Origin: Microbispora bryophytorum
Lineage (GTDB): Bacteria; Actinomycetota; Actinomycetes; Streptosporangiales; Streptosporangiaceae
Assembly (NCBI RefSeq): GCF_006874465.1
Contig: NZ_VIRL01000021.1
Location: 62,001 to 126,000 of the forward strand
Length of the DNA: 64,000 bases
Reading direction: 5' to 3'
Shown: positions 1-8,862 of the stretch, piece by piece
How the letters are laid out: the number at the start of each line of letters is the position of its first letter
How positions within the stretch are numbered: the stretch's first letter is position 1
Notes under the pieces: model-generated
What the model was told of the DNA's origin: nothing
What the model saw: the letters and a program-made list of their open reading frames with translations, nothing else
Databases searched by the model: none
Program-made: the position numbers and the translations under genes

Positions 1-607
1 GGAGGTAGGAGACGTACGACTCGACCACGTTGCGGTCGCCGCCGAAGTCATAGTGCCAGACATGGTCGAGAATCTGCGCCTTCGACACCACCCGGCCCTG
101 ATTGATCATGAAGTAGCGCAGCAGCTTGAACTCGGTGGGCGACAGCCGTACGGGAACGCCGTCCCGCCAGACCTGCCGGGAGTCCTCGTCGAGCTCCAGA
201 TCGGCGACGTGCAGCCGGGCGGGGACGGCGTCGCCGCCGCGCGTGCGCCGCAGCACGGCCCGGATCCGCGCGAGCACCTCCTCCAGGCTGAACGGCTTGG
301 TGACGTAGTCGTCGCCGCAGCCGAGCCCGGTGATCTTGTCCTCGTTCGCGTCCCTGGCGGTGAGGAACAGCACGGGGATCCGCCGCCCGGAGGCGTGGAG
401 CCGGTCGGAGACGGCGAAGCCGTCCAGATCCGGCAGCATGACATCGAGCACGATCAGATCGGGATGCACCTTGGCGGCGATCTGGACCGCCTCGCGGCCG
501 GAGGACGCGGTGATCACCTCGAACCCGGCGTATCGGAGGCTCGCCGACAGCAACTCCCTGATGTCGGGCTCGTCGTCGACGACCAGCAGCCGGCCTTCCC
601 TGATCAC
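1..607 (-). CDS. OmpR-family response regulator (3' end cut by window edge)
   Basis: Two-component response regulator: N-terminal receiver with acidic pair (VVDDEPDI), phospho-acceptor region LIVLDVMLPDLDGF, and the TKPFSLEEV lysine region, then the start of a winged-helix DNA-binding domain; the last residues lie outside the window. I place the start at the GTG at 605-607, preceded by GGAGGG. It overlaps the stop of the upstream DUF5666 gene in a GTGA junction, so the two are probably translationally coupled. It closely resembles the regulator at 10955-11677. Its position at the end of the exporter operon suggests it controls that operon; a partner kinase would lie beyond the left edge. Confidence 0.88.
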   Translation of the reverse strand, partial: MIREGRLLVVDDEPDIRELLSASLRYAGFEVITASSGREAVQIAAKVHPDLIVLDVMLPDLDGFAVSDRLHASGRRIPVLFLTARDANEDKITGLGCGDDYVTKPFSLEEVLARIRAVLRRTRGGDAVPARLHVADLELDEDSRQVWRDGVPVRLSPTEFKLLRYFMINQGRVVSKAQILDHVWHYDFGGDRNVVESYVSYL

Positions 608-1227
608 GATCCCGCCCTCCGGCCCATCGCCGAGCCCTCGGTGACCGACGTCGCCGCCACCTGCCCCTGGGCGTCGGCGGTCCCCGCGACGGTGACGAAG
701 CTGCCCGGCTTGAGGTCGGAGATCTTCCCCTGCTTGGTGACCTGCACCTTGGTGCCGCCCGACGTCGTCACCGTGACCACGCCGCCGTTCACGGTCTGGA
801 CATAGATCTTGTCGCCGTCGACCAGCTTGACCGTGCCGAAGGTCGTGCCGCCGGGCCCTGCTCCCGCCCCCGCGCCCGCTCGTCTTCCCGCTCCGCCGCC
901 CGCGCCCGCGAATCCGCCGCCCCCGCCCGCGCCTCGGGCGTACCCGCCCGCTCCTCCACCACCTGCTCCACCACCGGGGGCCTGACCGGCGCCGGCGTAC
1001 GCACCGGCACCGGCCGCGCGGGACGGGAACCGGCCCGGCGTGGAGCCGCCCAGGAGCTTCTGCACCTGGATGCCGAGGAGCAGCCCGGCCACGAGCAGGA
1101 CGCCTCCGGCCAGGGCGAGCGTCAGCTTCGACCCGCCCAGCCGAGCGGGACGCGCCGCCAGCACCTCCTGGAGGTCGTCGTCGAACGGCGAGGTCTCCAG
1201 AAGCTCCTCGGTGTCGTGCCTGCTCAC
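604..1227 (-). CDS. DUF5666-like membrane-anchored protein
   Basis: A 207-aa protein with a cytoplasmic N-terminus (about 33 residues), one membrane segment at about 35-53 (LALAGGVLLVAGLLLGIQV), a Gly/Ala/Arg-rich linker at about 65-125, and a C-terminal beta-rich domain at about 128-198 (TFGTVKLVDGDKIYV ... LKPGSFVTVAGT) that resembles DUF5666. The biochemical function is unknown. It lies 28 bp after the MacB-like permease and overlaps the response regulator, so it belongs to the exporter operon. Inference: an extracytoplasmic accessory or sensing part of that operon. Confidence 0.78.
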   Translation of the reverse strand: MSRHDTEELLETSPFDDDLQEVLAARPARLGGSKLTLALAGGVLLVAGLLLGIQVQKLLGGSTPGRFPSRAAGAGAYAGAGQAPGGGAGGGGAGGYARGAGGGGGFAGAGGGAGRRAGAGAGAGPGGTTFGTVKLVDGDKIYVQTVNGGVVTVTTSGGTKVQVTKQGKISDLKPGSFVTVAGTADAQGQVAATSVTEGSAMGRRAGS

Positions 1228-1255
1228 ATTCGTCTCCCTTCCATGGGCCCGGCCA

Positions 1256-2542
1256 TCACTCGAAGCGCAGGGCTTCGATCGGCCGCAGCCCGGCGGCGCG
1301 GTTGGCGGGGTAGCTGCCGAAGAACAGGCCGATCGCGATCGAGACGCCGAGCGCCAGCGCGATCGACGTGGGGACGATCACCGGCTGCACGCCCGCGATC
1401 GTGAACTGGGCGCCGATCACGGCGATCAGCACGCCGATCAGGCCGCCGACGAGGCTGAGCATCGTCGCCTCGGCGAGGAACTGGCCCAGGATCGCGCCCT
1501 TGGGCGCGCCGATCGCCTTACGGATGCCGATCTCCCTGGTCCGCTCGGTGACCGTGACGAGCATGATGTTGGTGATGCCGATGCCGCCGACGAGCAGGCT
1601 GATCGCGGCCACCGCGCCGAGCAGGACCGTGAACGTCCCCGTCGCCGCGCTGACCGTCTCCTGCAGGGTCGCCTGGTTGAGGATGCGGTAGTCGGCGCCC
1701 GCCGCGTTGGTGATGCCGTGCCGCTGGTCGAGCACCTCGGTGACCTCGGTCTGCGCGGCGTCCACCGCCTCGGCGCTCTTGGCCTGGACGAGGATCTGTC
1801 CCAGCGGCCCGAATCCGGTCAGGCTCTGCTGCACGGCGGGCAGCGGGGCGATGGCCACGTCGTCGGCGTCCTGGAACCCGGACGAGCCGGCCTCCTTGAG
1901 CACCCCCACGACGGTGAACGGCACGCCCGACACGGTGATCTGCTTGCCGAGGGGATCGACCGTGCCGAACAGGTTCTCGGCCACCGTCTGACCGATCACC
2001 ACCACCTTGCGCGCGGCGAGCACGTCGTCGTTGTAGAAGTAGGCGCCCTTGGCCACCGGCTTGTTGGACGCCTCGAAATAGCTGGGGTAGGTGCCCACGA
2101 GCTGGCTGATCGAGTAGCTGGCCCCTTCGTACGTCGCGGTCTGGGACTGCGCCGTCACGACCGGCGAGACGCTCTTGACCGAGGGGGCGTTCGCCGGGTC
2201 GGCCAGCGCCCGCGCGTCGTCGACGGTGAGGTTCTTGGCCTGGATGCGGGGGCCGCTGTTCTGCCGCCCGGCCTGGCCGCCGCCTCCCCTGCCGCCGGCG
2301 GCGCGGGCGAACCCGCCGCCCGGCCCGCCTCCGCCGCCCGCGGTGGACGGCGTGATGGTCAGCGAGTTGGCGCCGAGCCGCTGGATGTTCTGCTGGATCT
2401 GCTGGGAGGCTCCCTCGCCGATCGCGACCAGCAGGATCACCGCGGCGACGCCGATCAGGATGCCGAGCATGGTGAGCGCGCTGCGCATCTTGTTGGCGGC
2501 CAGGCCGCGCAGGGCGAAACGCAGGACCTCCGCGGCGTTCAC
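1256..2542 (-). CDS. MacB-type ABC transporter permease (FtsX family)
   Basis: A 428-aa permease with the MacB/FtsX layout: TM1 at about 20-42 after RFALRGLAANKMRSALTMLG, a large extracytoplasmic domain at about 45-290, and three C-terminal TM segments at about 300-415 with the typical VTERTREIGIRKAIGA loop. A Gly/Ala/Arg-rich insert sits at about 68-92 of the external domain. It overlaps the ATPase gene by 4 bp (ATGA), indicating tight coupling. Members of this family act as mechanotransmission machines for export or lipid/peptide stress; the substrate cannot be read from sequence. Confidence 0.93.
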   Translation of the reverse strand: MNAAEVLRFALRGLAANKMRSALTMLGILIGVAAVILLVAIGEGASQQIQQNIQRLGANSLTITPSTAGGGGGPGGGFARAAGGRGGGGQAGRQNSGPRIQAKNLTVDDARALADPANAPSVKSVSPVVTAQSQTATYEGASYSISQLVGTYPSYFEASNKPVAKGAYFYNDDVLAARKVVVIGQTVAENLFGTVDPLGKQITVSGVPFTVVGVLKEAGSSGFQDADDVAIAPLPAVQQSLTGFGPLGQILVQAKSAEAVDAAQTEVTEVLDQRHGITNAAGADYRILNQATLQETVSAATGTFTVLLGAVAAISLLVGGIGITNIMLVTVTERTREIGIRKAIGAPKGAILGQFLAEATMLSLVGGLIGVLIAVIGAQFTIAGVQPVIVPTSIALALGVSIAIGLFFGSYPANRAAGLRPIEALRFE

Positions 2543-3294
2543 GAGGCCACCTCCGCGAGCCGCGGGGGCAGTCCGCCGACCGGCGTGGTGCGCGCGTCCT
2601 CCACGATCCGGCCGTCCATGAGGCGGACGACCCGTTTGGCGTGTGCGGCGACCTCCTCCTCGTGCGTGATGACGACCAGGGTGCGGCCGCTCGCGCTGAG
2701 GCGGTCGAAGATGTTCATGACGTCCTCGCTGGACTTGCTGTCGAGAGCGCCCGTGGGCTCGTCGGCGAGCAGCAGGGTCGGCGCGGTGACGAGCGCGCGG
2801 GCCACCGCCACCCGCTGCTGCTGGCCGCCGGACAGCTCGTTGGGCTGGTGGTGGACGCGGTCGGCGAGCCCGACCCGGTCGAGCGCGGCCAGCGCCCTGC
2901 GGCGCCGCTCCGCGGCCTTGACCCCGCCGTACGCCAGGGGAAGCTCGACGTTGGCGACCGCGCTCATCCTGGGGATGAGGTTGAAGGACTGGAAGACGAA
3001 GCCGAGCTTGCGGTTGCGGACGATCGCGAGCCGCCGTTCGTCGAGCCCGCCGACGTCGGTGCCGTCGAGGTGGTAGGTCCCCCCGGACGGGATGTCGAGG
3101 CAGCCGACGATGTTCATCAGCGTGGACTTGCCGGAGCCGGAGGCGCCCATGATCGCCACGTAGTCGCCGCGCTCCACCCGGAGCGACACTCCGCGCAGCG
3201 CGTGCACCGCGGTCTCGCCCTCGCCGTACACCTTGGTGACGTGGCTCAGATCGAGCACGGGGGGGCCGAGCACCGGCGGCGGGCCGGCCCTCAT
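2539..3294 (-). CDS. ABC transporter ATP-binding protein (MacB/LolD type)
   Basis: A 251-aa nucleotide-binding protein with Walker A GASGSGKST (about 50-58), Q-loop FQSFNL, signature LSGGQQQR, Walker B LLLADEPTGALD and an H-loop ITHEEE. It energises the adjacent permease. It overlaps both neighbours by 4 bp (permease start downstream, adaptor stop upstream), which fixes the order adaptor-ATPase-permease as one transcription unit. The start ATG at 3294 is inside the adaptor stop junction, as expected for coupled translation. Confidence 0.94.
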   Translation of the reverse strand: MRAGPPPVLGPPVLDLSHVTKVYGEGETAVHALRGVSLRVERGDYVAIMGASGSGKSTLMNIVGCLDIPSGGTYHLDGTDVGGLDERRLAIVRNRKLGFVFQSFNLIPRMSAVANVELPLAYGGVKAAERRRRALAALDRVGLADRVHHQPNELSGGQQQRVAVARALVTAPTLLLADEPTGALDSKSSEDVMNIFDRLSASGRTLVVITHEEEVAAHAKRVVRLMDGRIVEDARTTPVGGLPPRLAEVAS

Positions 3295-4442
3295 CGGTTG
3301 CCTCCGCGGCCGCCGCCGCCTCCGCCGAAGCCGCGGCCGAAGCCGCCTCCGCCGCCGGGGAACTGGATGCCGCCTCCGCCGGTCGTCGACGCCTGGGGCC
3401 GCACCACCTGGTCGCCCTCCTGGAGTCCCGACTTGATCTCGGTGGTGATGTCGCCCTTCAGGCCGACCTCCACCCGCTTCACGACCTGCCTGCCGTTCTC
3501 CAGCACCGTCACCGTGGTCTGGCCGCCCGCCGTGGTGACCGCCGAGGACGCCACCGTGAGCACGTCGTCGGCCTTGCCCACGGTCACCTGGACCGTGGCC
3601 GTCTGGCCGAGCCGTACGGTGGACGGCACGCCGGTCAGCGAGATCGTCGCGGCGTACTGGACGACGTTGTTGTTCGTCTGCGGCTGCGGGTCGACCACCG
3701 TCACCTTGCCGGAGGCGGTGACTCCGGTGAGCGCGTCGAAGGACACGGTCGCCGCCTGACCGACCTTGATCCGGCTGACGTCCGCCTCCGTGAAGTTCCC
3801 CACGATCCGCAGGTGAGCGGGGTCCGCGATCTCGATGAAACCACCGGCCCCGCCGGTGCTACTCGAACCCGCGGACCCGCTCTGCGACTGCGCCTGGCCG
3901 CCCTTGGAGGACCCTCCGGATCCGCCGGACGCGCCCGAGGAGCCGCCCACGGCTCCGTTGACCGCCGTGACAACCCCGGCGAAGGGCGCCTTGATCACCG
4001 TGCCCGCCACCGCCCGTTCGGCCGATCGATAGGCGTTCCTCGCGCTGATGTACTGCGAGTAGCCCGAGGCGGTCGAGGTGTCGGCCTCCTCGGCGGCGTC
4101 GAGGCTCGCCTTGGCCGCCTCCAGGCTCTCCCGAGCGGCCGTGTCGTCGATGCGCGCGAGCACCTGACCCTTCTTGACCTTGTCACCGCTCTCGACCAGG
4201 ACGGACTCGACGGTGCCGGCCGTACTGAAGTCGAGGGCGCGCGTCCTGGCGCTCTCGACGGAGCCGGAGGCCGAGACCGAGGCGAGCACGGTCCCGCGGG
4301 TCACCCGGGTCGTCAGCGGCGCGGCGCCGTCTCCGGAGGAGTCGCCTCCCACGGACGCCCAGGCCGCCGCGATCCCGCCCAGCAGCAGTACCACCAGGAC
4401 ACCGTTGATGATCAGCGTCCTGCGCTTCGTCGACAGCTTCAC
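3291..4442 (-). CDS. HlyD/MacA-like adaptor subunit of the exporter
   Basis: A membrane-fusion (periplasmic adaptor-like) protein: N-terminal membrane anchor (TLIINGVLVVLLLGGIAAAW), lipoyl/barrel-sandwich half ESGDKVKKGQVLARIDD, short helical hairpin, second lipoyl half VIKAPFAGVVTAVNGAVG, beta-barrel (ADVSRIKVGQAATVSFD), and a C-terminal domain ending in a Gly/Arg-rich tail. A Gly/Ser-rich insert lies just after the second lipoyl half. The start is uncertain: the frame is open to a TTG at 4535, but the GTG at 4440-4442 gives a Lys/Arg-rich start directly before the membrane segment. Such adaptors in monoderm bacteria work with MacB-like exporters. Confidence 0.85.
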   Translation of the reverse strand: MKLSTKRRTLIINGVLVVLLLGGIAAAWASVGGDSSGDGAAPLTTRVTRGTVLASVSASGSVESARTRALDFSTAGTVESVLVESGDKVKKGQVLARIDDTAARESLEAAKASLDAAEEADTSTASGYSQYISARNAYRSAERAVAGTVIKAPFAGVVTAVNGAVGGSSGASGGSGGSSKGGQAQSQSGSAGSSSTGGAGGFIEIADPAHLRIVGNFTEADVSRIKVGQAATVSFDALTGVTASGKVTVVDPQPQTNNNVVQYAATISLTGVPSTVRLGQTATVQVTVGKADDVLTVASSAVTTAGGQTTVTVLENGRQVVKRVEVGLKGDITTEIKSGLQEGDQVVRPQASTTGGGGIQFPGGGGGFGRGFGGGGGGRGGNR

Positions 4443-4586
4443 GACGTCGAACCATGGCAAACCCCGCTTCGGGCAACCTAGGCCGATGCTGAGGGTTTGC
4501 TGACAGTCCGCATCAGGAGGCGCATCCACAGACAACTCTCAGGTACGGCCAAGCCACCGGTCACGTGACGTCAGCAGGATGTCCGC

Positions 4587-6596
4587 ATGAGATCGAGCAC
4601 TCCACTCAGCGTCGGAGGGCTCGCGCTGGCGGGGATCGTCATCGCGAGCGTCGCCGTGATCTCCGCCACCGGCGGCGACACCTCCGTGGCCGACCGGATA
4701 GCGCTCGCCTCGGTCAAGCGGGGCACGGTCGCGTCGTACGTCTCGGCCGCCGGTAACACGATCGACACCGGCGTACGCGATCTCGCGTTCGGTGCGGAGG
4801 GCACGGTCGAGAAGGTCTACGTCAAGGTGGGCCAGAAGGTCCGGCGCGGCAAGGTCCTCGCCCAGATCGACGACACCATCGCCAAGGAGAACTACGAGGC
4901 CGCCAAGGCCGCCCTCGCCGCCGCGCAGGAGACCCTCGACGACGTCGAGAACGGCACCGCCGCCACGGGCGGAGCCGCCGCGCCGGGTGCGGGTGGTGCG
5001 GGTGGCGCGGGTGGCTCCGGGGCCGGCGCGTTCGGCGGCGGAACCGGCTCGGGAGGCGCGGGCGGGGCCAGGCCCCGGGGCGGCGGAACGGGTGGCGGAG
5101 CCGGAGCGGGAAACACGGGCAGAGCCGGAGCGGGATCGGGAGCGGGAAACGCGGGCGGCTCCGGGCCCGGATCGGGGAACGCGGGCGGAGCCGGATCGGG
5201 AAACACGGGCGGAACTGGAGCGGGAGCGGGGAACGCGGGCGGCTCCGGGTCCGGTACGTCCACCGGCGGTGGTGGCCCGGTCGCGTGTCCGACCCCTTCC
5301 GTCCGGCCTTCCGGGCAGGTGACCACACGCCCCTCCTCGCCGCCCTGGTCACAGTCTTCCGCGACCGCCCGGCCTTCGAGCCGGCCTGCCGCCGCCGCTG
5401 CGGCGGCGGCGGCGGACGAGGGCGCGAGCACGGCGAACACGAGCGCGAGCGCGGCGAGCATCGGCCTGGTGGCGTACCTGGGTGGTGACCACGGCGGCGC
5501 CGATCCCCAGCCCGGTCCGGCGCCCACGGCCACGCCACGCCCGCATCCGCACCCGAAACCGTCCAGGCCGCACCGTCCGGCCCGCCCCCACGGCGCGAGC
5601 GCGCCGAACCCCGAGGTGAGCGTCTCGATCCTGCCTACGGCGCCGTCGCGGCAGCCGTCCGCCACGCCGAGCCCCTCCGGCGGTTCCTCCTCCGCCTGCG
5701 CACCCGGGCAGGGCGGTCAAGGCCAGGGCGGCCAGGGACAGGGCTCGCAGGGACAGGGTGGTCAGGGGCAGGGCGGACAAGGACAGGGCGGTCAGGGGCA
5801 GGGCTCGCAGGGGCAGGGCGGCGGCGCGCACCGGCGCGCGGGCTTCGGCGGCGGCCAGACAGGGCAGAGCGGACAGGGCGCTCAGGCAGGGCAGGGCGGC
5901 CAGGGCGGCCAGGGTGGACAGCGCGGCCAGGGCGGCGGTGCCCGGCTCACCGAGGCACAGGCCGAGGCACAGGTCAGCCAGGCGACGAGCGAACTGGCCG
6001 AGGCCAAGGAGGCGCTCGCCGGCGTGAGGATCAAGGCTCCGGCGGACGGCACGGTCATGTCCGTCGCGGGGACCGTCGGCTCCCGCTATACCTCGGGGAC
6101 CTTCATCACCCTCGGCGACCTCGACGACCTGCAGGTGCAGGCGATGTTCACCGAGTCGGACATACGCTTCCTCAAGGTCGGTCAGGCGGCCACCGTGACG
6201 CTGGCCACGCGACCGGGGCAGGAGTATCCGGGAACGGTCGCCCACATCGACCCGACCGCGACCACCAGCGACCGCCTGGTCCGTTACGGCGTGACGATCG
6301 TCCTGAACAGCCGCCCCGCCCGGCTGCTGCTGGGCCAGAGCGCCACCGTACGGGTGACGACCGGCCAGGCGGCCGACGCGCTCTACCTCCCCTCGCAGGC
6401 CGTACGCGCCCAGGGCGACGGCACGGCCGTGGTCACCGTGGCCGACGGCGGAACGCATTCGCCCCGCACGGTCAAGGTCGGCGTACGCGGCGACAGCTAC
6501 GTGGAGATCACGGGCGGCCTCTCGGAAGGCGACCAGGTCGTCCTGCCCGGCGCCTCCACCGCCTTCCCCGACGAAGGCTTCCCCGCCGCCCGCTGA
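4587..6596 (+). CDS. HlyD-like adaptor with about 330-residue low-complexity insert
   Basis: A 669-aa second membrane-fusion protein, divergent from the exporter operon. Anchor at about 8-27 (LALAGIVIASVAVISATG), first lipoyl half KVGQKVRRGKVLAQIDD, helix EAAKAALAAAQETLDDV, second helix AQVSQATSELAEAKEALAGV, second lipoyl half VRIKAPADGTVMSVAG, and beta-barrel FTESDIRFLKVGQAATV. Between the two helices, residues about 123-451 are Gly/Ala, then Pro/Ser/His, then GQGGQGQ repeats. The fold elements on both sides stay in frame, so the gene appears intact. An adaptor without its own ABC genes next to it probably shares or duplicates the neighbouring exporter. Confidence 0.82.
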   Translation: MRSSTPLSVGGLALAGIVIASVAVISATGGDTSVADRIALASVKRGTVASYVSAAGNTIDTGVRDLAFGAEGTVEKVYVKVGQKVRRGKVLAQIDDTIAKENYEAAKAALAAAQETLDDVENGTAATGGAAAPGAGGAGGAGGSGAGAFGGGTGSGGAGGARPRGGGTGGGAGAGNTGRAGAGSGAGNAGGSGPGSGNAGGAGSGNTGGTGAGAGNAGGSGSGTSTGGGGPVACPTPSVRPSGQVTTRPSSPPWSQSSATARPSSRPAAAAAAAAADEGASTANTSASAASIGLVAYLGGDHGGADPQPGPAPTATPRPHPHPKPSRPHRPARPHGASAPNPEVSVSILPTAPSRQPSATPSPSGGSSSACAPGQGGQGQGGQGQGSQGQGGQGQGGQGQGGQGQGSQGQGGGAHRRAGFGGGQTGQSGQGAQAGQGGQGGQGGQRGQGGGARLTEAQAEAQVSQATSELAEAKEALAGVRIKAPADGTVMSVAGTVGSRYTSGTFITLGDLDDLQVQAMFTESDIRFLKVGQAATVTLATRPGQEYPGTVAHIDPTATTSDRLVRYGVTIVLNSRPARLLLGQSATVRVTTGQAADALYLPSQAVRAQGDGTAVVTVADGGTHSPRTVKVGVRGDSYVEITGGLSEGDQVVLPGASTAFPDEGFPAAR

Positions 6597-6624
6597 GAGT
6601 GAAGACTCGAGCTTGGCCCCCTGG

Positions 6625-7203
6625 TCACGGTGTTGTCTTCCACATCGGCACGCAGCGGCATGAGCCGATATTGCGACGAACAAAGGATCCGAACGTGGAG
6701 CCGGAACACGGTAAGCGCATTCCCGTGGCTCTCAGGGCATCAACGATGTTGCCGGCGGCCACGTCGTTGAGCTTGCCTTTGAAGCACGCACGGGCCAGGA
6801 GCCAGACAGTGCCGTGGACCTCCAGCCCGTGAGCCCTGCCCACCGCGACGGCTTCGCGGTCGTCGGTGATGGCGACCCCGTGAAACAGGTCGGCCGCCGC
6901 GAACACACTGGCCTCTCCCCAGTCGCGTTCCGAGCAGCCGATGCGCTGCGTCCATTTCGCGAAGCACCTGATCTCGTCGAACGAATCGAGTCGCGCCAGG
7001 CCAAGCCAATCTGTGTCCAGCACCGTCCTCAGCAGGGGGTGCTCCTGCACTCCGGCGCGCAGCTCCTCCCTGACCACATGAGTGGTCACGGAGGTGTCGC
7101 CCGCCAGAAGGTCGCGTAGCACGTCGAGACGTTCCGCACGGGCGAAATGGTTGAGGCACATGGCGTCGAACACGAAGACGCAGGCCGACTCAGCGCTGCT
7201 CAA
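6625..7203 (-). CDS. PIN-like domain protein, probable toxin of a TA pair
   Basis: About 192 aa with PIN-like acidic residues: an early Asp (VFDAMCLNHFA), a Glu in THVVREEL, a Glu in ERDWGEASVFAAA and an Asp pair in GVAITDDREA; PIN domains use such acids to bind metal for RNA cleavage. The most upstream start that fits is the TTG at 7201-7203, which overlaps the stop of the XRE-ImmA gene (TTGA); an internal GTG about 13 codons on is an alternative. The overlap and gene order suggest a toxin translated together with its regulator. RNase activity is inferred from the family. Confidence 0.75.
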   Translation of the reverse strand: MSSAESACVFVFDAMCLNHFARAERLDVLRDLLAGDTSVTTHVVREELRAGVQEHPLLRTVLDTDWLGLARLDSFDEIRCFAKWTQRIGCSERDWGEASVFAAADLFHGVAITDDREAVAVGRAHGLEVHGTVWLLARACFKGKLNDVAAGNIVDALRATGMRLPCSGSTFGSFVRRNIGSCRCVPMWKTTP

Positions 7204-8297
7204 AGGTCGAGGTCCGCATCGTCTCGCAGCGGGAGATCCGCTGCCACGATCTGACCTCGCATGAGTTCGACGGCGCGGGACGCCGTGATGAGCGACTTCT
7301 TGTAGCACTCCACCACCGCGTGGGCATAGCCGGGAGGCACCCGGATCGTTTCGAGATCGGGTTGCGGTGCCCAGCCGACCGCCTCCATCAGCTCCGCTCG
7401 GGTCGGATTCTTCCTGCGCATCTCTTTCGCGGCGCTGCCGTCGACGGCTCCGGCCTCTACGGCCTGCCGGACGGTCAACGACCACGAGGTCCGGAAACGC
7501 GCGGCGAGAATCACCAGGTCCTCTCGCCTCATCCTTCCGCCCGGACGACTGGTTGCGCGGAATGCTTCGGCCGGCAGAAGAAGCTCCGCGGCGAAGGCGT
7601 CGATCATCGCCTCTCTGTCGTCGCGCGATACGTGAACGCCTATGTCGGTGGAGTACTCGTCGCCGACGATGAGATGCCCCAGCTCGTGGGCCGCGGTCGC
7701 GCGGCGGCGCCCGGGATCGCCTCTCCTGCTCACGACCGCCACGGCGAGGTCGCCGTCGATCAGTGAAGCGCCCTCACCGGGCACTTCGACCACCGCGACG
7801 AGCTGCCCCAACCGTTCGCACACGCTCATGAGCGAGTCGATGGGCCCGGGCCCGAGGCCGAGGTGCTCCCTGACCCAGAGAGCCGCACGTCGAGCGCTCG
7901 GTGCGTCCTGAATCGCATCCGGATATCGCTCGATTCTCTGCGGGTGAAACTTCCCCATGCCGATGAGCTGCCGGATATCGGCCAGCCAGGTGGTAAGAGC
8001 AACTTCCAGATGGTAGGACTGCCGCGCCGCGTCGGTGAGCGTGTCGTCGGCCAGTTCCGTACGACGGGACACGACTTGCGGCGACGAGCTGAGGAAATAG
8101 GTCAGGGGCACCTTGAGCACCGAAGACAGCTTGGCGAGTTCGAGCGCGTCCACCCGACGCACTCCCCGTTCGATCTTGGCGACCATCGTCCGGTCGAGCC
8201 TCAGCGCCGCCGCCAACTGCTCCTGCGACATGTCCGCAGCCAAACGACATTCGCGTACGCGCTCGCCGATATCCGCCCACTCCTCAGGCTCTTTCAT
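7200..8297 (-). CDS. XRE-family regulator fused to ImmA/IrrE (M78) metallopeptidase domain
   Basis: About 365 aa. The N-terminal helix-turn-helix at about 10-65 (MSQEQLAAALRLDRTMVAKI) is followed by a central region and an M78-type peptidase domain with the zinc motif AAHELGHLIVG. Proteins of this build (COG2856) have been predicted to be antitoxins or stress-released repressors. I prefer the ATG at 8295-8297 over the in-frame start at 8315: it lies just after an inverted repeat (8299-8313) that could be its own operator. It overlaps the PIN-like gene downstream. Confidence 0.85.
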   Translation of the reverse strand: MKEPEEWADIGERVRECRLAADMSQEQLAAALRLDRTMVAKIERGVRRVDALELAKLSSVLKVPLTYFLSSSPQVVSRRTELADDTLTDAARQSYHLEVALTTWLADIRQLIGMGKFHPQRIERYPDAIQDAPSARRAALWVREHLGLGPGPIDSLMSVCERLGQLVAVVEVPGEGASLIDGDLAVAVVSRRGDPGRRRATAAHELGHLIVGDEYSTDIGVHVSRDDREAMIDAFAAELLLPAEAFRATSRPGGRMRREDLVILAARFRTSWSLTVRQAVEAGAVDGSAAKEMRRKNPTRAELMEAVGWAPQPDLETIRVPPGYAHAVVECYKKSLITASRAVELMRGQIVAADLPLRDDADLDL

Positions 8298-8298
8298 A

Positions 8299-8313
8299 GT
8301 GCGATATTCGCAC
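8299..8313 (-). promoter_or_regulatory. Candidate autoregulatory operator of the XRE-ImmA gene
   Basis: A perfect 6-bp inverted repeat, GTGCGA-N3-TCGCAC, one base before the ATG of the XRE-ImmA gene. XRE repressors often bind short dyads that overlap their own promoter. The location fits; no second copy was noticed nearby. Confidence 0.5.
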
Positions 8314-8439
8314 ACAGCCTCTCGCGATGCGAGGTGACGAAGCTGGTCCTAGGGAATCGTTATCCCAATTCACCTTTGTCCGGAGTGGCCGTTTCTCCAG
8401 GTCGTAGAGCTCCTGACCAATTCCTGCAGGATCAGGTGC

Positions 8440-8862
8440 GGGCCTCGGGGGCGAGGGGGAGGGTGACGCGGAAGGCGGCGCCGGCGCCGGGGGCCGTCTC
8501 CACGCCCACCTCGCCGCCGTGGGCCCGGACGAGGGACTCCACAGTTCGTGCGAGGCGTCGGCCACGAAGCGGCGCATGCGCGCCTCCGACTCCCTGGCCG
8601 CGGTCTCGGAGGCCGCCCGGGCCTGGAACGCCGCCTCGATCTGGGCGAGCATGCCGTTCAGCGCGCGGGCGAGCCGCCCGACCTCGGTGCGCGGGTCGCG
8701 GTCGGGGATCCGGCTGCCGAGGTTCCCCCGGGCGATGGCCTCGGCGGTCGCCTCGATCTCCGCCAGCGGCCGCAGGCTGCGCCGTACGATCACGACGCCG
8801 ACGACGGCCAGCAGGACCATCAGGGCGCCGCCGACCAACGCCTCGATGAGGGCGAGCCGGCC
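8440..8862 (-). pseudogene. Broken partial copy of the downstream histidine kinase gene
   Basis: Bases 8440-8542 match 9565-9667 of the intact kinase gene at a constant offset, and 8543-8862 match 10197-10516; I saw one mismatch, at 8838. The copy lacks the 529 bp equivalent to 9668-10196 (phospho-acceptor helix end and most of the ATPase domain). Since 529 is not a multiple of 3, the frame is broken after the start of the HisKA domain (FVADASHEL). The 5' end (signal/sensor part) is missing too. It is a recent, decayed duplication with no sign of function. Confidence 0.85.

Noticed and set aside
4443..4535. N-terminal extension of the exporter adaptor from TTG 4535
   Set aside because: The extra 31 residues (with two Cys) are unlike an adaptor start, and the GTG at 4442 places basic residues directly before the membrane helix.
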